Assembly (NCBI GenBank): GCA_006538405.1
Contig: BJKQ01000005.1
Span: forward strand, 372,001 to 436,000
Length of the DNA: 64,000 nucleotides
Reading direction: 5' to 3'
Source: Hansfordia pulvinata
Lineage: Eukaryota > Ascomycota > Sordariomycetes > Xylariales
The notes below the pieces were generated by a model, which made no database searches, had not been told where the DNA came from, and saw only the letters and a list, made by a program, of their open reading frames with translations. Below, piece by piece: positions 10,822-23,680 of the stretch. The position numbers and the translations under genes are program-made. Numbering within the stretch: position 1 is the stretch's first letter; the number at the start of each line of letters is the position of its first letter.

Positions 10822-13800
10822 TCCCGTGCGTATATCAAGCCGCCTGGCCAGCAGTGCGGTGTGCGTGCGATCGCGGATGATCGTCACCCTTAACCTTACG
10901 GGGGCGGCTCGACTGGACGCCTGCCCGCCGTGTCATTGCACACCGCAGAAACGAAAATCAGAGCCGCTAACCAAAATGTAGGGGGCAAAGAAAAGAAAGG
11001 AAAAAAAAAAAAAAGGTAGGAATTAGGTAGAAAAGGGCTGCGGCGGGCGCATGCGGACACGATCGGCTCCTGCCCGCGCCTGGAGGAGCCGCAGGCGCGA
11101 GAATCTACCTGCACGAGTATAGGTACACGCGAGGGCACGATATTCCGCGTCTACGAGTACTCGTGCTCGTACTGAGTACTTGACGGAACCGCGGCGCGGT
11201 GTGTTCCGAATCCTCCTCTCCTCTCCTATTATCTTCCGCTTCCAGGCCTCGTGAAGGGAAGGGGTCCCGTCTGCGACATTTCACACGGGTGCTATGTTGC
11301 GCGTACCTGGGTCATCGGTCAAGATCGGTCAAGATCAAGTGTACGAGTAGCTGAGGCTATGGGCTTCCCCAATGGATGAAAATTGCAGGCGCCCTCGACC
11401 ATCATCGCCGCGCCGCGCTGCTACGGAGTACGAGTACAAATACTCGCCTATGGCGTCGGTGGCGCGCTACTGCAACCACTTTAAAACATGATCCTTTTCC
11501 TGCTTGTTTTTTTGGTTGTGTCTTGTTTCTGCTGCCGCCGCTGCTGCTCTTTATTGGGACGTTTGTACGCCCAGCGAGTGCTGGCTACCGTACCTATGTC
11601 TATGTAAGTACTTTACGAGTACTCATCACTTATTACACTCGTGGATGCGTACGAGTATGTGCTTAGAGACATGCGTGGTCGTAGGGTAGGGCGCGAAAAG
11701 AGCCAAAGGGTGTGACCACATGACACTACATGTAGGCATGAGTAGAAGTACAAGTCAGTAGGCACCAGTGGAGGGCTCAGACTTTGGACCGTGCCCGTGC
11801 TAGGTAGCGCCGACAGTCCCCGGCTCGTCACCAAGTGGAATTACCTGTGTAAACGGTCAATGGTCATCCCACTGTGACGCTGCGGCCCCTCCATTCGAGA
11901 TGACCGCTCTTGTCGGCCAAGCCTTGCGACGCCATGGCCAGGCTTTCGGGTGCCTACAGGCAAAAGAAAACTTACCAACGCTGTTATTATTATTGCAGAA
12001 CCCTATGGGCTTTCCACCTCCCGCCGCTAAGCGTGAGACGACAAGCCGCCGTGCCGCCCTGTGCCGCTTTTACTCGTACGAGCACTCTTATGTCGCCTCG
12101 TGCCGCAGCCACCACCCAGTTCGGCCGGTCTCCTGAGGTCACCGGACCTACCCGTACCCCGGGTACCTACTCGTAATTAGGTATTGCCCACAGAAGAAGT
12201 GGTAATCGGCTCGCCCGGTCAGCCCCGGGCTTCCGAGGCCCGGCAGAGGGGCTGGGAGGCGGTGCACCTCCGGGAAGCGCGGAAGGGAAGGGGGGTGGTG
12301 GCGCGGGGGCGCGCGCACTGGCGTCCCGAGGCTGATGATTGATCTCTTGACCACCCACATGGGGCACTTCTGTCATCACGCCCCCGAGTGTCGTCAGTCT
12401 GTTTGTGTGTGTGCGTGAGCGTGGGCGCGCGTACGCATTCGTACTTTTAGTAGACACCTACTGCCTATATGTAGAAGGCTTTCAGGGTGTACGTAGACCC
12501 CCAGCTGCTCATTAGTAGTACCCGCGGGTCAGAGTGACTAACGAATGCCCATGAATCACCTGTTCCGCGCCCCCCCCTTCCGAGCCAGGGTGAGCGGCCC
12601 GGAAGAGCCACAGAGGTGTGCGTGGCTGCCTGGGCTGTCAAGGCATGTGCGGCCGTCATCCCGTTGGATATACTCCTGTGGGCTACTGATGAGTTGATTG
12701 AGTCTGGTGTGTGTCAGGCCCTGCTTGTCGTGCCGATGCATGATTGCCCCCTCCTTGGCTCTGGCGGGAACGCCGCAAGAGTCATTAATAATACTCTTCA
12801 ACCCGGTACGGATACCGTGCCCGCCCCTCGAAGGTTTCCGGGTGCCCGGCCAGGATGCCCGGCTGGTGGTGTATGACTGTGCGACTACCTTACCTGTAAC
12901 TTGCACCGCCGCCGTGTGGTATTATTCCTGGACGCGTGTGCCGGTGGGATGGGGCCTTTCCGCCGATTCGTCGCGGAGCCCCGGGCCCCCAAGCTCGCTC
13001 CCACCCCGTGACAGGCCCTTGGCTCCTTTCAACGTCACTGGCGCGCGGAGAACCCTGGAAAAAGCCTCTGTGCGTTTGGTGGCTGCTGGGCGGGTGGCAG
13101 ACAAGTATCCTGGCACGCCCTGGGTGCCTGGGTCTTTTGTCCCTTCTTCCCAAGCTGGCGCCCCGTACCAGTATCATGGCTTTACAGAGCATGGTCCTCT
13201 GGGGATTTGCTCGTATTTCTTTTCTAATATTTTTTTTGTTGCACTTCAATTCCTTCTTCACCACTACCACACCGCCTCAAGACTCAAGCTCTAGTGTTTC
13301 GATGCACGGGCGGGGGCGAGGAACCACTCGCCGTTCTGGACCCTCGACCTGTTGCCGGTGGCGTTGCATTGGTCCGGCGTTAGTCGCAACTTGGCTCTTT
13401 TTCTCCCTGACCTCGGATGTGGGCGCGCAAGCGTGGGGTGAACGACGAGCTTTCGCAAGATGCCCATTACGAGTGGACAAGTAGCAGACGGATCGTCTAA
13501 ACCCGACTATTGAGGACTGCAGTAGATCCGCGATGTACACGTACTCGTGGCGAGGCAGCAGTCATCGGGCACGGCTCTTTTTCTTCCTTTTCTGGTTCCC
13601 TTCTAAAACCCTTCGAGGGGCTAAAGTGGGCGGAAATTCAAGACAACGACTAACCCGACCTTGGTAGAGTCGGGGTTGAGAGATCCATTTAGATGTCGCC
13701 GCACCCAACAGCTGCCCGATGGACCTGATGTACGAGTATTCTTAGGACGATCTACTATTGTTGGCTTCCGTCGCGTCGTTCGTTTTTTCGTTCCGCGCTG

Positions 13801-15632
13801 CCAGCCAGTGGCCCTTTCTTTGCGGACGTACTCGTAGTCGTAATCTCAAAGTCGCGACAGCTGTGTGTCACTCTGGTGGCGGCGTTCCGAAGGAAAAGGT
13901 GATTCATTGCTTCGAAAAAAGATAAGTCCGGTCGGGTCTCGTGGCCCTGTCAGAGCGGCTCTGGACGAACGAATCAAGGTTTTACGCGATAGAACAGATT
14001 GGTGGACGGCGGGAACAGGTGACCTTTGGACATGTCGTCTTTCCGGCCATCTGCATCCGTAGGGCCACACTGACGTCGACAGGCCATCGGCGTTGGGCCG
14101 AGACAGCGCCCTTGGAGGAGGAGGAGGAGGAGAGGGTACCAAATGCACGCGACCTACATAGGATAGGTAGAGTAGGCACGGGTGAGTGTACTCGTACGCG
14201 TTTGGTAGGGTGGCAAGGTAAAATCTCTCAACTACCTACCAGGAGTGCGAGTACAAGTACTCGGTAGAGAAGTGAGAAGCACGAGAGGCTAAAGGCCTGT
14301 CTGTTCGTATGCTGCCTATCCAGGGTCTTGTGGAGGCGGCGGGGAGAAGCACCAACGGTCGGTCGAGAAAAGATGGACCCCTTGCTCCCAGCTCCAGACG
14401 ATGCGCGGCTGTTTCTCCTCGGTGCCAGCCACGCCAGCACAGCAGCAAGGCGGGCGGCTTTGCAGCTTTGAGGGGAGGAAAAGTGGCACCGGCATGCGAG
14501 ACATGGGATTGTTATGTCTCATAGAGACGATTGTTCTCGTGCTGGGGTGGGAGGGGCACGAGTACTCGTAGTCGGGGTGCCGTCGCGCCTGACAGGGTGT
14601 GAGGTCGGTACCACTCTCGCGGTCTTGGATGCCTGTTTGCGCTCTGCTGCGGATGAGGAGATATGGGGAGCTCGATGAACTTGTCAGGTATGCCGAATTT
14701 TGTCGTTGTTGCCTTTGGAAGCGGGGGGACCATCAACTCGTACCTCGACGAGAGTGGTGAGAAAGCCTGTTCCATGTTCCGTCCGTTAAGGTTGGGTCGT
14801 GAAAGGGACAGGTACGTATCTTGTACAGACACTCGTGCCTTCCCCTTGGGTCGAGTCAATTTGAGCACTCGTGCGAGACCCCCGTGAATATAGCAGCAAG
14901 CCACCAGTGGATACCTTGCCTTGGGAATTCAGGCGGTGCTTTCAAGAAGCCCCTGCGCAGCTGCGTGTGGATCGCGACACGAGCAGACACAGCCACAACA
15001 GCGAACCTGCGATATGGGTCCTCGATACTCACGTTACCAAGTTCACTGAGGAGGGGAGGTCCGCGACTACGAGCACTCGTGTGCAGTCGCATCTTTGCAA
15101 AGGTGCGGATACTGGCACATACCAGCACAAAGGGTCCGACCCCGTTCGTTGTAGCGCGCGGCACGAGTACCTACGTATCCGTAAAGACACAATACTAATG
15201 GGCTAGGGTGATGCTGCCTGCAAACCGCGAGGCTGCGAGGCTGCTGGCTCGCTGGTCTGGGCTATTTTGGAAAGCGGTTCAAACCACACGATCAGACAAT
15301 CAGACCTGAGAGCACGATAGAGACACGCCTAGGGCGTGCTTCTAGTCCAGCTGAGACAGGTCCAATAGCCAGCAGCGGTACTTGTACTCGTGTTGCTGAT
15401 TATGGCCCCTTGGCTCAGCGCTGGTAATTGGGCGTTATTACTACGCTTCTCATGCCTACGAGTATGAGTACTCCGACGTGAACAAATCTCCTGCAAAGGT
15501 ACTCATACCTTAATATGGCGATTGTTGAAGAGGGCAGTTCCGGCTTGGAGACGACTTGGCGGCTCGTGAGCCAGGTCGCGATTTCTGGGCACGGTACGAG
15601 ATGAGTGGCCGTGATCGACGTCATCGTGCCCA

Positions 15633-15650
15633 GGACGTACGCGTACGTCC
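15633..15650. repeat. 18-bp perfect palindrome
   Basis: GGACGTACGCGTACGTCC reads identically on both strands with no spacer. It lies in the gene-poor, motif-rich region. Confidence 0.9.
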
Positions 15651-17015
15651 ACCTGTTACATATGTCCATCTTCAAGACCTTATTAATAATAGCTGGACGA
15701 GGGCGGGAGTGCCACTGGTGTCTAGCTGCTTATAGATATTGTAGGCATCCACGCGTAGGTGTGAGCCCAGGAAGGCCACTACGCGCGAGCGTGGAACGCG
15801 TGGAAGCTGATGTGTGTCCTCATCTAACCTAAACCTGACGCACAGGATTCGACAGCTCGCCATGATTCAATCACCACAACCCAGGTGCCGGTGCTTGGTA
15901 CGGGTTGCGTACGAGTACTCTCCAGGCCTTGAGATCTGCCACGAGGTTGGTGACGTTGAAACCCGCAGGTAGAGTACCCCTACTCGTGCCCCGACACTCG
16001 CACGCGCGGCACACCGGCTTTAGGGGCACGAATGTCAGGCACGCCCAACTTTTGGTCAAAATATCGATATCGCGCCCGGCGGAAGAGTACTCGCAGGTGT
16101 GCAGCCAGCAATAAATGGCAATCTCCCGAGAGATTTGGCTTCCCTGGTACGCGAGCGAGTACTTCATCTCGAGAAACGCGAACGCGTCCCTTGTTTCTGG
16201 TCTGTCATTTTCTTCTTCTTTCCAGTCATCACTCACGTCCCTGCTCTCCTGCAAACCCAACCTTGCTAGTTGTCTGCTGCGCGATCTAACGGTTAAGGGT
16301 CTTGATCACCGTTCCACGTTTTTCTTCTTCTTCACGACGGCCCGTGTCCCAGAAGGGTTTAGCCCAGAATGCAATCGAAAAGCACTCTTCCCTTCGGACC
16401 TTTTGAGTGATCCCGTGATGAGTAGTGTACTCCGGTCGCAGTCATGACGGGGGCTCTCCAGTTTATGAGTATTCTTCTTGATACACCACAAGTACGAGTA
16501 CTGTGCTGGTTCGTCTCGACGATTCACAGCCGTATTTCGGTTCATAGCACCATACTACCAGGCTTCTTTTGCTGGTGATGGGAAGGGGGGGGAGAAAATG
16601 CTACCTTCTCTACGAGTACTCACACCCGAGTATTCTAGAACTCATCTCCACAAGTACTCTGTAGTCTCTCAATTACTGGGTACGAACCGCACTTCCCGTG
16701 GTGTGTTTAGCAAAACAAAAATGAACGACCAGGGCTGGCCCAACCTCGCCAACCCGTACTGCGTAGAGAGACTCGGGCCCATGGTCTATGTCATGCGTGA
16801 GCAGTCTCCATCTTCGTACATAAGGCCTGCTCCGTAAGGTAGTATCGGCCAACATGCGCTCGGTCGCCTGCCCGCAGAGGTGGGTGCTAAATGACGCCTG
16901 CTCTTCATAATTTGCCCGAACAAGCACCCGTGGAGCGATCCGGCAATGTGGTCGGTCCGCCGAAGAACCCGCGGCACCGAGTACTCGTATGTCCCTGTGC
17001 CTGGTTGAATGGAGA

Positions 17016-17032
17016 GGGGGGGGGGGGGGGGG
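17016..17032. repeat. Homopolymer run of 17 G
   Basis: An uninterrupted guanine run between genes. Confidence 0.9.
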
Positions 17033-20000
17033 TGCACCGTTTTCGCTGCCTTGCCAGTCGTCTTTCGAACGATTCATACCAAGCACGATACCCCATGGCC
17101 GGTCCACGGGGTGTCCTAATGGGGGTGCGCTCCATACGCACACGTACTCGTACCCCGTTGAGATGAGGCTAGCCGCTCATACGATGGATGATCGCTTTGC
17201 TCCCGCGCCGAATCAGTACCTGGTTGTTGAGACGAGGCTTAAAAATCTCGTGAATCTTGCCTGTACGGAGTACAACCATCGAAGGCGAAGAGGCGCGGCG
17301 CGGGGCCAATCTAGAAGTCAGAAGGCCCCCTTGACTCTGACAGGTATTCTGCAGGCCACCTTTGACCCAGCCAGCCAGGAGCGTCGATTCTGCGCGGCCC
17401 AGCAAGCTTGCTTGCTGGCTGGCCCTACTCGAAATCCATTGCTTGAAGCGGCAACCGCCCGTCGAGGCCGGACGAAAAAGCCGCAAGTCAGTCTGCTACT
17501 CATGGGGAACAGGGCGCGCTGCCCGCTTCCGTGCAGGAAGCAAAATGCAGGTCGGCGGACCTGCCAAGCCAGAATATTCACCAACCTGCGGAGCTATGGG
17601 CCGTTTCGATCTTCACCAACCTGCCCTCCGCCTCCCGCTGCTCCTGGAGCTGCAGACCGGGGGCGATGATGTCTGCGGCGGGCGGGCAGGCAGGCAGTAA
17701 AATTGGTAGGCTGGGCTAAAGTTTAGATCGGTGGGAGGGCGAAAAGGAGCCCCAAGTGCAGGGGGATACGGGGCAGGGGGGCAACAAGTCGAGGGGCAGA
17801 ATGGAGGTGGAAGCCAATAGCGCAGACGTACTCGTATCCAGAGGACTCGCACGCGGCCGAGGTATCATCCACTGATGAGCCACAGGTTCGTGCGCTCTGG
17901 CCCGTCAACCGTGTGCCATGTCCCCTGCTGCCTGCCATCCATCCATCCCGGAGCAACGTGTGAGCGCAGCGGCCATGTGCACTCGATTGTTGTAGCAGAG
18001 GCGCCGTGAGATGATCGGATGGAAGGCCGTGACGACAACGCAGTCGGCACCTGAGAATAGGCATGCATATGACCGGTCGCAACCCTGGCAGCCAAAGCTG
18101 CCGTCCTGATCCTCCACCTGGGCCGCGAGACTCTGCCGAGAGACTGCCTCGCCCGCCGAACACGGAGATGCACACCTGTCGTGGTTGTTGTTTGTGGGCG
18201 GCGTCGGTGCGGAGCCGTGGCGCGCCAGGAGAGTACGAGCATCCGTACGGGTAGGTGGTAGCCAGAACTCTTGCAGTAGGTCGGTCGGTCGTCTGGTGTG
18301 CGCGAAGGGTGTCCGGTCCGTATGAGCACGGAGCAGTACTCGCTCGTACCCGTAGCTAGCTGGCGAGCTGGCGTGGCTGGCTGGCTGACTGACTGGCACT
18401 GCTGGCTGGCTGTGCTTTGGGCGCCGACGTGCCGCCTAACCGCCATCCCAGCCTATGCGCACCATTCATGGATGGGCACCGAACCCTCTCGTGAATGGCC
18501 GATCCAGCAAGCGGCGGCTCCACCGCCTCCGTCATTAGCCGCAGCCGCCATCCCGCCCAGGGCCCGGGCCAGGCTGGGTACGGAGTACGAGTAATCTTGC
18601 TTTGCCCGAGAGGGACGGCTAGCGGGTGGAGGCGGAGGACGAGGCGGATCGAAATGTTATTGGTGAGAGAGATGTCGGTTCTGGCGCCATGCAAGATGGG
18701 GCGGCGGGCGATGATGCCAGGCGGGTGGGTGGCAGGGTGCTGTGCCGACAGCGGGCGGTGTCGGTTTCGTCGGGGGCGGTTGCGGTGCCACCTGCCAGGC
18801 GTTCCGAGGGCAAACACCTGGCTATTTCTGACCAGTGCTTGTGCATGGCGACACCGGGGGAGAACCCGTGAGGCGCAACTTGAAGCAAAGTCGCCTTGCG
18901 ACAGACTCATGTGCCAAATAAAGACCGTGCGCCAGGTCCTGATGGCAATGCCCAGTGTGTCGTGTCAGTGGGACCAGAAATCCGTCCAGTAGCGAAGGTG
19001 CCTTCCCATGTGGCAGGCGGTATGGAATAGGGCATGTGGTGCTCCAGTCAGCATTGAAGTAACAGAGAGCTACTGGTACTCGTACTCGTACAGCCGGAGG
19101 GGGAAGGCACATTCACGCTACGTCAAGCCGGATGGGAAGGCGCGCGAATTCAGGCGACCGCAGAGTGATCGATACCATGTATTCGGTACTTATCCAGTCA
19201 TTGCAGGCGTCCTCCAGTGGTTCTATGACCAATGAAACCTGTCGCTGCATAAATCACCATAACACTCGACCGTTTCAGGAAGCACATGGCCAGGGGTACG
19301 AGTAGGGGGCCTTCCGCGCTGCTGGTGGGGAGGAGCGGCAAGGTACCGAGGCTTTTATTATACCCGTGGATCCGAATGGACTCGTAAACACACACCTGAT
19401 CAAAAACACGATCCGGAACAATGACACAAAAATCTGATAATTGGGCATAGGCATACTCGTAAATATACCACCTTTTTAGCCTGGCACAGACCGACCATTC
19501 CTTACCATGCTGGCCACTCGACTGATCGTACATGGCGATGCTCGAAGTCTCGTGAGAGTCAGATTGTACAGGTCCGCGGACGAGTGGAAATAACGTTGCG
19601 AGGAGCGCCGGCCAACATAGCCTCGGACGGGGAGTTATCTTCTCCGCGCGACGCAGCAAAACCCGCAGATGGGAATCTGCAAGTTTTGTTGTTTCCACGG
19701 GAACAGCCCTGCATCGCGCCTGCGCGCCTGTACTCGTACAGCAGTCATGTCAGCATCTACTCATACACTTCTGTGCCTGTCGCTCATGGATCTTCCTCAA
19801 TCACCGACGCGCTCACATATGAGCAAGCTACGAGCTAACTCAAGACCACTCAAAAACCACTTAAACAACGCGTAGGTATGCAGCTGCAAACTGTACGTGA
19901 TTGCCATGAAAAATGCCACCTGGCAACAACATCGCGACAGGCCTCACATCAGTGAGCTTTGAGCTAGCCAGGACATGACCAGTTTGTCTGGTTTCGGGAC

Positions 20001-22100
20001 GCCGGTTTAATTAAGGTAGAGTCAAGCAGGCAGCTGATGAGCCGGCCACCCCTGCTGGCCGCCGAACGGCGTGGGCCTACGAGTAGGCGCAAGGACGAGC
20101 AGACCCAATCACGATCCACGGCCGCCGGTACGAGTAGTCCGATCAAGCCATTGACACAATGTTATTACGGAGCACAGATCCAACAACAAGTACGAGTTCT
20201 GTGCCTGCCAGACAACCGGTCTCGAGAGGGCCGGCCGCTGAGTATTCAGTGGCAGGTTTATAACTCATGTTGTCACCAAGAGGAGAGTTGCCCCTCGCGG
20301 CTCCCACGCATACCTTGCGACCAGGAAGGTACGGCGACTACGCGTATATGTATGATAGTATGAGCCTGGAATTTTGAAGCCAGGGTGGTTGGCCGCGTCG
20401 TCCGTTGCCGGAAATGACGAGGCTTGACTCCAGGATCGAAGAAACGAGATACCTGGCGCCTCCCACCCATAGCCGCCCCTATTGCGACTCGATATCGCGT
20501 CCTCCCGCACCTCCACTTGATGACTTGCAGCGAAAAGGGGTCCTCTTAGCATTTGCACGGAAGGCCGAGTGGGCTTCTTATTGGGCTCTAATGAAAATAA
20601 TGCGCACCTCGTGCGACGGAAAGGTGCAGCGCAGCCGAGCTGTGAGTCCCGCGAGTCCTGAAGCATGTCTAGGGTGGGTCTGTTTTGGCTGCTCCGTTTT
20701 CGTCAACTCCACTTCGCGACAGCCACAACGTGACGCACTGAATAAATACGGAGTTTTGGTCTTGTTGATGCCTCCCCTCCATCCGAGGCAACCTGTGAAT
20801 GTTGCGGCGCTGCGCGTCTTGTTACGTGCTCCTGGCTTTGGCGTGCTACGACACCAATGAGCGACTCGTGATATAGTGGCAGGCACAATGTGCATACTAC
20901 ATTGCGTCCTGTACGTAGGACATGCGAGTATGAACTGGTGAGGTTGGATTCATTTTCTTTCCATCTCGGCGCGGGGATGATCCGCCTAGCAACAACGCTC
21001 GAAATTAAGCTGGTTGAGTCTACGGGTACAAGGCCTGGACCTGTGAGGTAAAAGTGTCTACCTGTCTTGCCCACAGACCTGTGACCAGCTGATACCACGA
21101 GTCCGGAGTAAAGCCTGCCCCGACGCGTCCAGGACAGAAAAGAAAAGCCTGGGAGCCGCGGTGGGCGCCGTTGATGGGCAGAACTTGGAAGCGGGCTGGC
21201 ACGCCGTGCACGCCTCCTGGCCTTGCGTCCAGGGCTACCAGGACCCGACTCGCCACGTCCGCACATAGATGAGTACCTACCTTTCATGGTACAGTGGCAG
21301 CCTTCAATTGCAGTGGACATCACTATGAAAGACTCTGTGCCAGTGCGGGCGTCTTATGCGAGTACCGGACACTGGAAGTAGGTTCGTACCTAAGGTGGGA
21401 ACTCGTACCGCATTTCCATGGGAACTGGCAATTTGGAAGGTACTCGCACGAGCTTATGTACCGCCGCCCCTTGATCAGCCCACACCTTTCTCCACTCACT
21501 CATCACTCCTCCCCCATCCACCCACACACACCGCGCCATTCATCCACTCATCCACCCATCCACCCATCCAGACTGCGCATTCGTAACGGAGTACGGGCCA
21601 TCATCATTCACTTCGATGTACTCGTACCCACCACCTCCCATTACCAGACGGACACTCGTGCGCTCAACCCATGAACGGTGGTGGTGGTGGTGAGCGCCAC
21701 ACCCCAATGGGAGTGTGGTGCTTGCCCTCCGCCGGCCCCGTTTGCCTGTGCCCACCCAGTTCGTGCACCAGGGCGTCGTCTCCTGAGCACCCGCACCCGC
21801 CCCTGCGCCTACTTGTACCAATAGGGCGGGCGGAACCTGGTCTGTACAGGAGGTCTTTTTTCGTTACCTCTTTTCTCTCGTGCATTCGGCCCAGGTGACT
21901 GCCCGCAAATGAGAGGCACGAGTACTGCCGCAGGCCTGCTCCTCACTTGGAAATCGCTCGCGTTCGATCCGTACCTACCTAATGGTACCTCTGCACCTGC
22001 TCGTTCTACGAGTACACGCGGTAGGCTGGTCCCTGTTGGCCTGCCGTCCTGCCTTCCAGGTAATGGAAGGTAGCGTGCCTTGATACCTGCCAATGCTCCG

Positions 22101-23680
22101 CCGCTGGGACGAGTAGCGCGGAGGTACACACGACCCACTACCAGGCGTTCCTTGACCCGACCTGCGGCACCCACCGGCCGCAGCCCACCAGCTTGTCTGT
22201 GGTGTGCCTCGTACCCCCGTCCCCCGTCCCCGTCCCCGTCGTCGCTCGCCCTTCTACTCGCCCCCAAGCCCAGACCCAGTCCGTCGTCCAGGGCTGCGCT
22301 GCTCGTCTCGGCGGGTCACTACCTCTCGCACTACGAGCACGCCCACCAGCTGCTCTTCTGACAAAACACCCACGGCCTTGGACCCTGGCCGCCTCTTCTC
22401 TCCTTCATCACCACCCCGGGGACGACGTCGTCTTATTCCCCTCTCCTCCCGGCACTCCTCTCAAGCCCCTTCTCCTCTCTCCTCCTCCTTGCCCTCCTCG
22501 CCCTCGTCCGCCTCTCCACCGCCCTCTCTTAATTCTCCTTCATTCTCTCCGCGTCGACCTTGCGCGTTGCCCTAAGCCAGGAATTCACTTTTCTGGTCCC
22601 CTCGCCCTTCACGATCGCCTGTCTGCTGGGTCGCTGCCTAGCCTTGCCTTCTCTCCCCTCGCGCTTTGTCCAGTTGAGAGCCGGTACAATCACGTCGCAA
22701 CATAGCAACATACAGCTTCTGTCTGAAGCCCGTCCCGCTCGACTCAACCGCCTCTGACGTCGCCCACCGTCAGAATCCGAATCGCTGCCGCTCGTCAACT
22801 GTCCAACGCCAGCTTCGACACCGATTGTGTGCTGCCCGCCTGCCCTGCTGCGGCCCCGTGGGAAATCTAGAAGGTCAGGCCATCCCGACATCAGAGCCCC
22901 TGCTTCCGGCAACGACACGCAAGGCTTCTTCATGGCAGCCCCCCAATAATCACCGTCTCTTGATTCCCAACGACCGCTCGACCGCTTTGATTGATTTTCG
23001 CCCGTCAACCCAAGGACACGAAATCGCGTCAAGATCTTCGTCGCCTCTGGAAATCGTCTTAGCGTCTTGCTGGAAGTGCTGAGTTTTGCGCTCAACCCGC
23101 CCACCCGTCTTTGCCCCCCCTGAGTCCGCGGTTGCAGCACCACGTGAGAGCGCACCTTGGCTCTTATGTTTCCTGGCACACACTCGCCTGTTTGATTATT
23201 CCCTCTGCCGTTTTGCATCGTCATTTCAGGTTAGTCCTTTCTGCTCTGTCTCCCCCATGCCATAATCAGGGTCTTCGGCAAGATCTCAAACCCACGAGGA
23301 TGCATGCATGCCTGCATGCATGACCTGGATCTGCCGCATCCCATCAGGACACGACACGTGAAATTTCACACATGAAGATCATCACTCTGCTTGACCGTTG
23401 TCGAATCTGGATTTCTCCAGAGGATTTTGCGAATTAGTTTTTCAGGCCGAGATCTAACCAACCCTTCCAGAATTCTTCTTTGATTTCACTGCGCGGTAGT
23501 TCGCAGCAGGGCCAGACTTCCGAGATTCCCGACGTCGCTGAAAGCCACTCCTTTTTCCCACATTGTGTGCCTGGATCGAATTGCAAGTAGTCTGCCCAGC
23601 TTCCGGCTTGATTCTATCGCAGTACTCCATTCGATTCTCATCTGCACTCCAAAAAAGTCGAAAAGAACACCACAGCAAAG
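22101..23680 (+). promoter_or_regulatory. Pyrimidine-rich upstream region/leader of the cyclin gene
   Basis: Sequence upstream of the cyclin ATG is strongly C+T rich on the plus strand, especially 22200-22560 with CCCCGTCCCCGTC repeats. Long pyrimidine-rich leaders are common before regulated fungal genes. A TGCATGCA palindrome with a possible seven-codon upstream reading frame lies at 23300-23323. No TACGAGTA octamer occurs between 22.1 kb and the cyclin gene. Transcription start and possible leader introns cannot be fixed by eye. Confidence 0.4.

Larger units (their letters stand above)
6893..22100. other. 15-kb gene-poor region rich in TACGAGTA motifs
   Basis: No reading frame here has a recognisable domain, family signature or convincing exon structure. 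The frames present are short, mutually overlapping and unlike the codon pattern of the genes nearby. GC content remains moderate to high, so this is not the AT-rich product of repeat-induced point mutation. From about 9.2 kb to 22 kb the octamer TACGAGTA/TACTCGTA recurs on average every 400 bp (33 sites seen by eye). Other contents are G/C runs of 20 and 17 bases, an 18-bp perfect palindrome and several short hairpins. Long non-coding RNAs or decayed elements cannot be excluded. Confidence 0.6.

Noticed and set aside
6893..22100. Transposon or LTR remnants as an explanation for the gene-poor region
   Set aside because: No transposase, integrase or reverse-transcriptase fragment, terminal repeat pair or target-site duplication was seen, and the base composition lacks the AT shift of RIP. 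Highly decayed copies cannot be ruled out without a database search.
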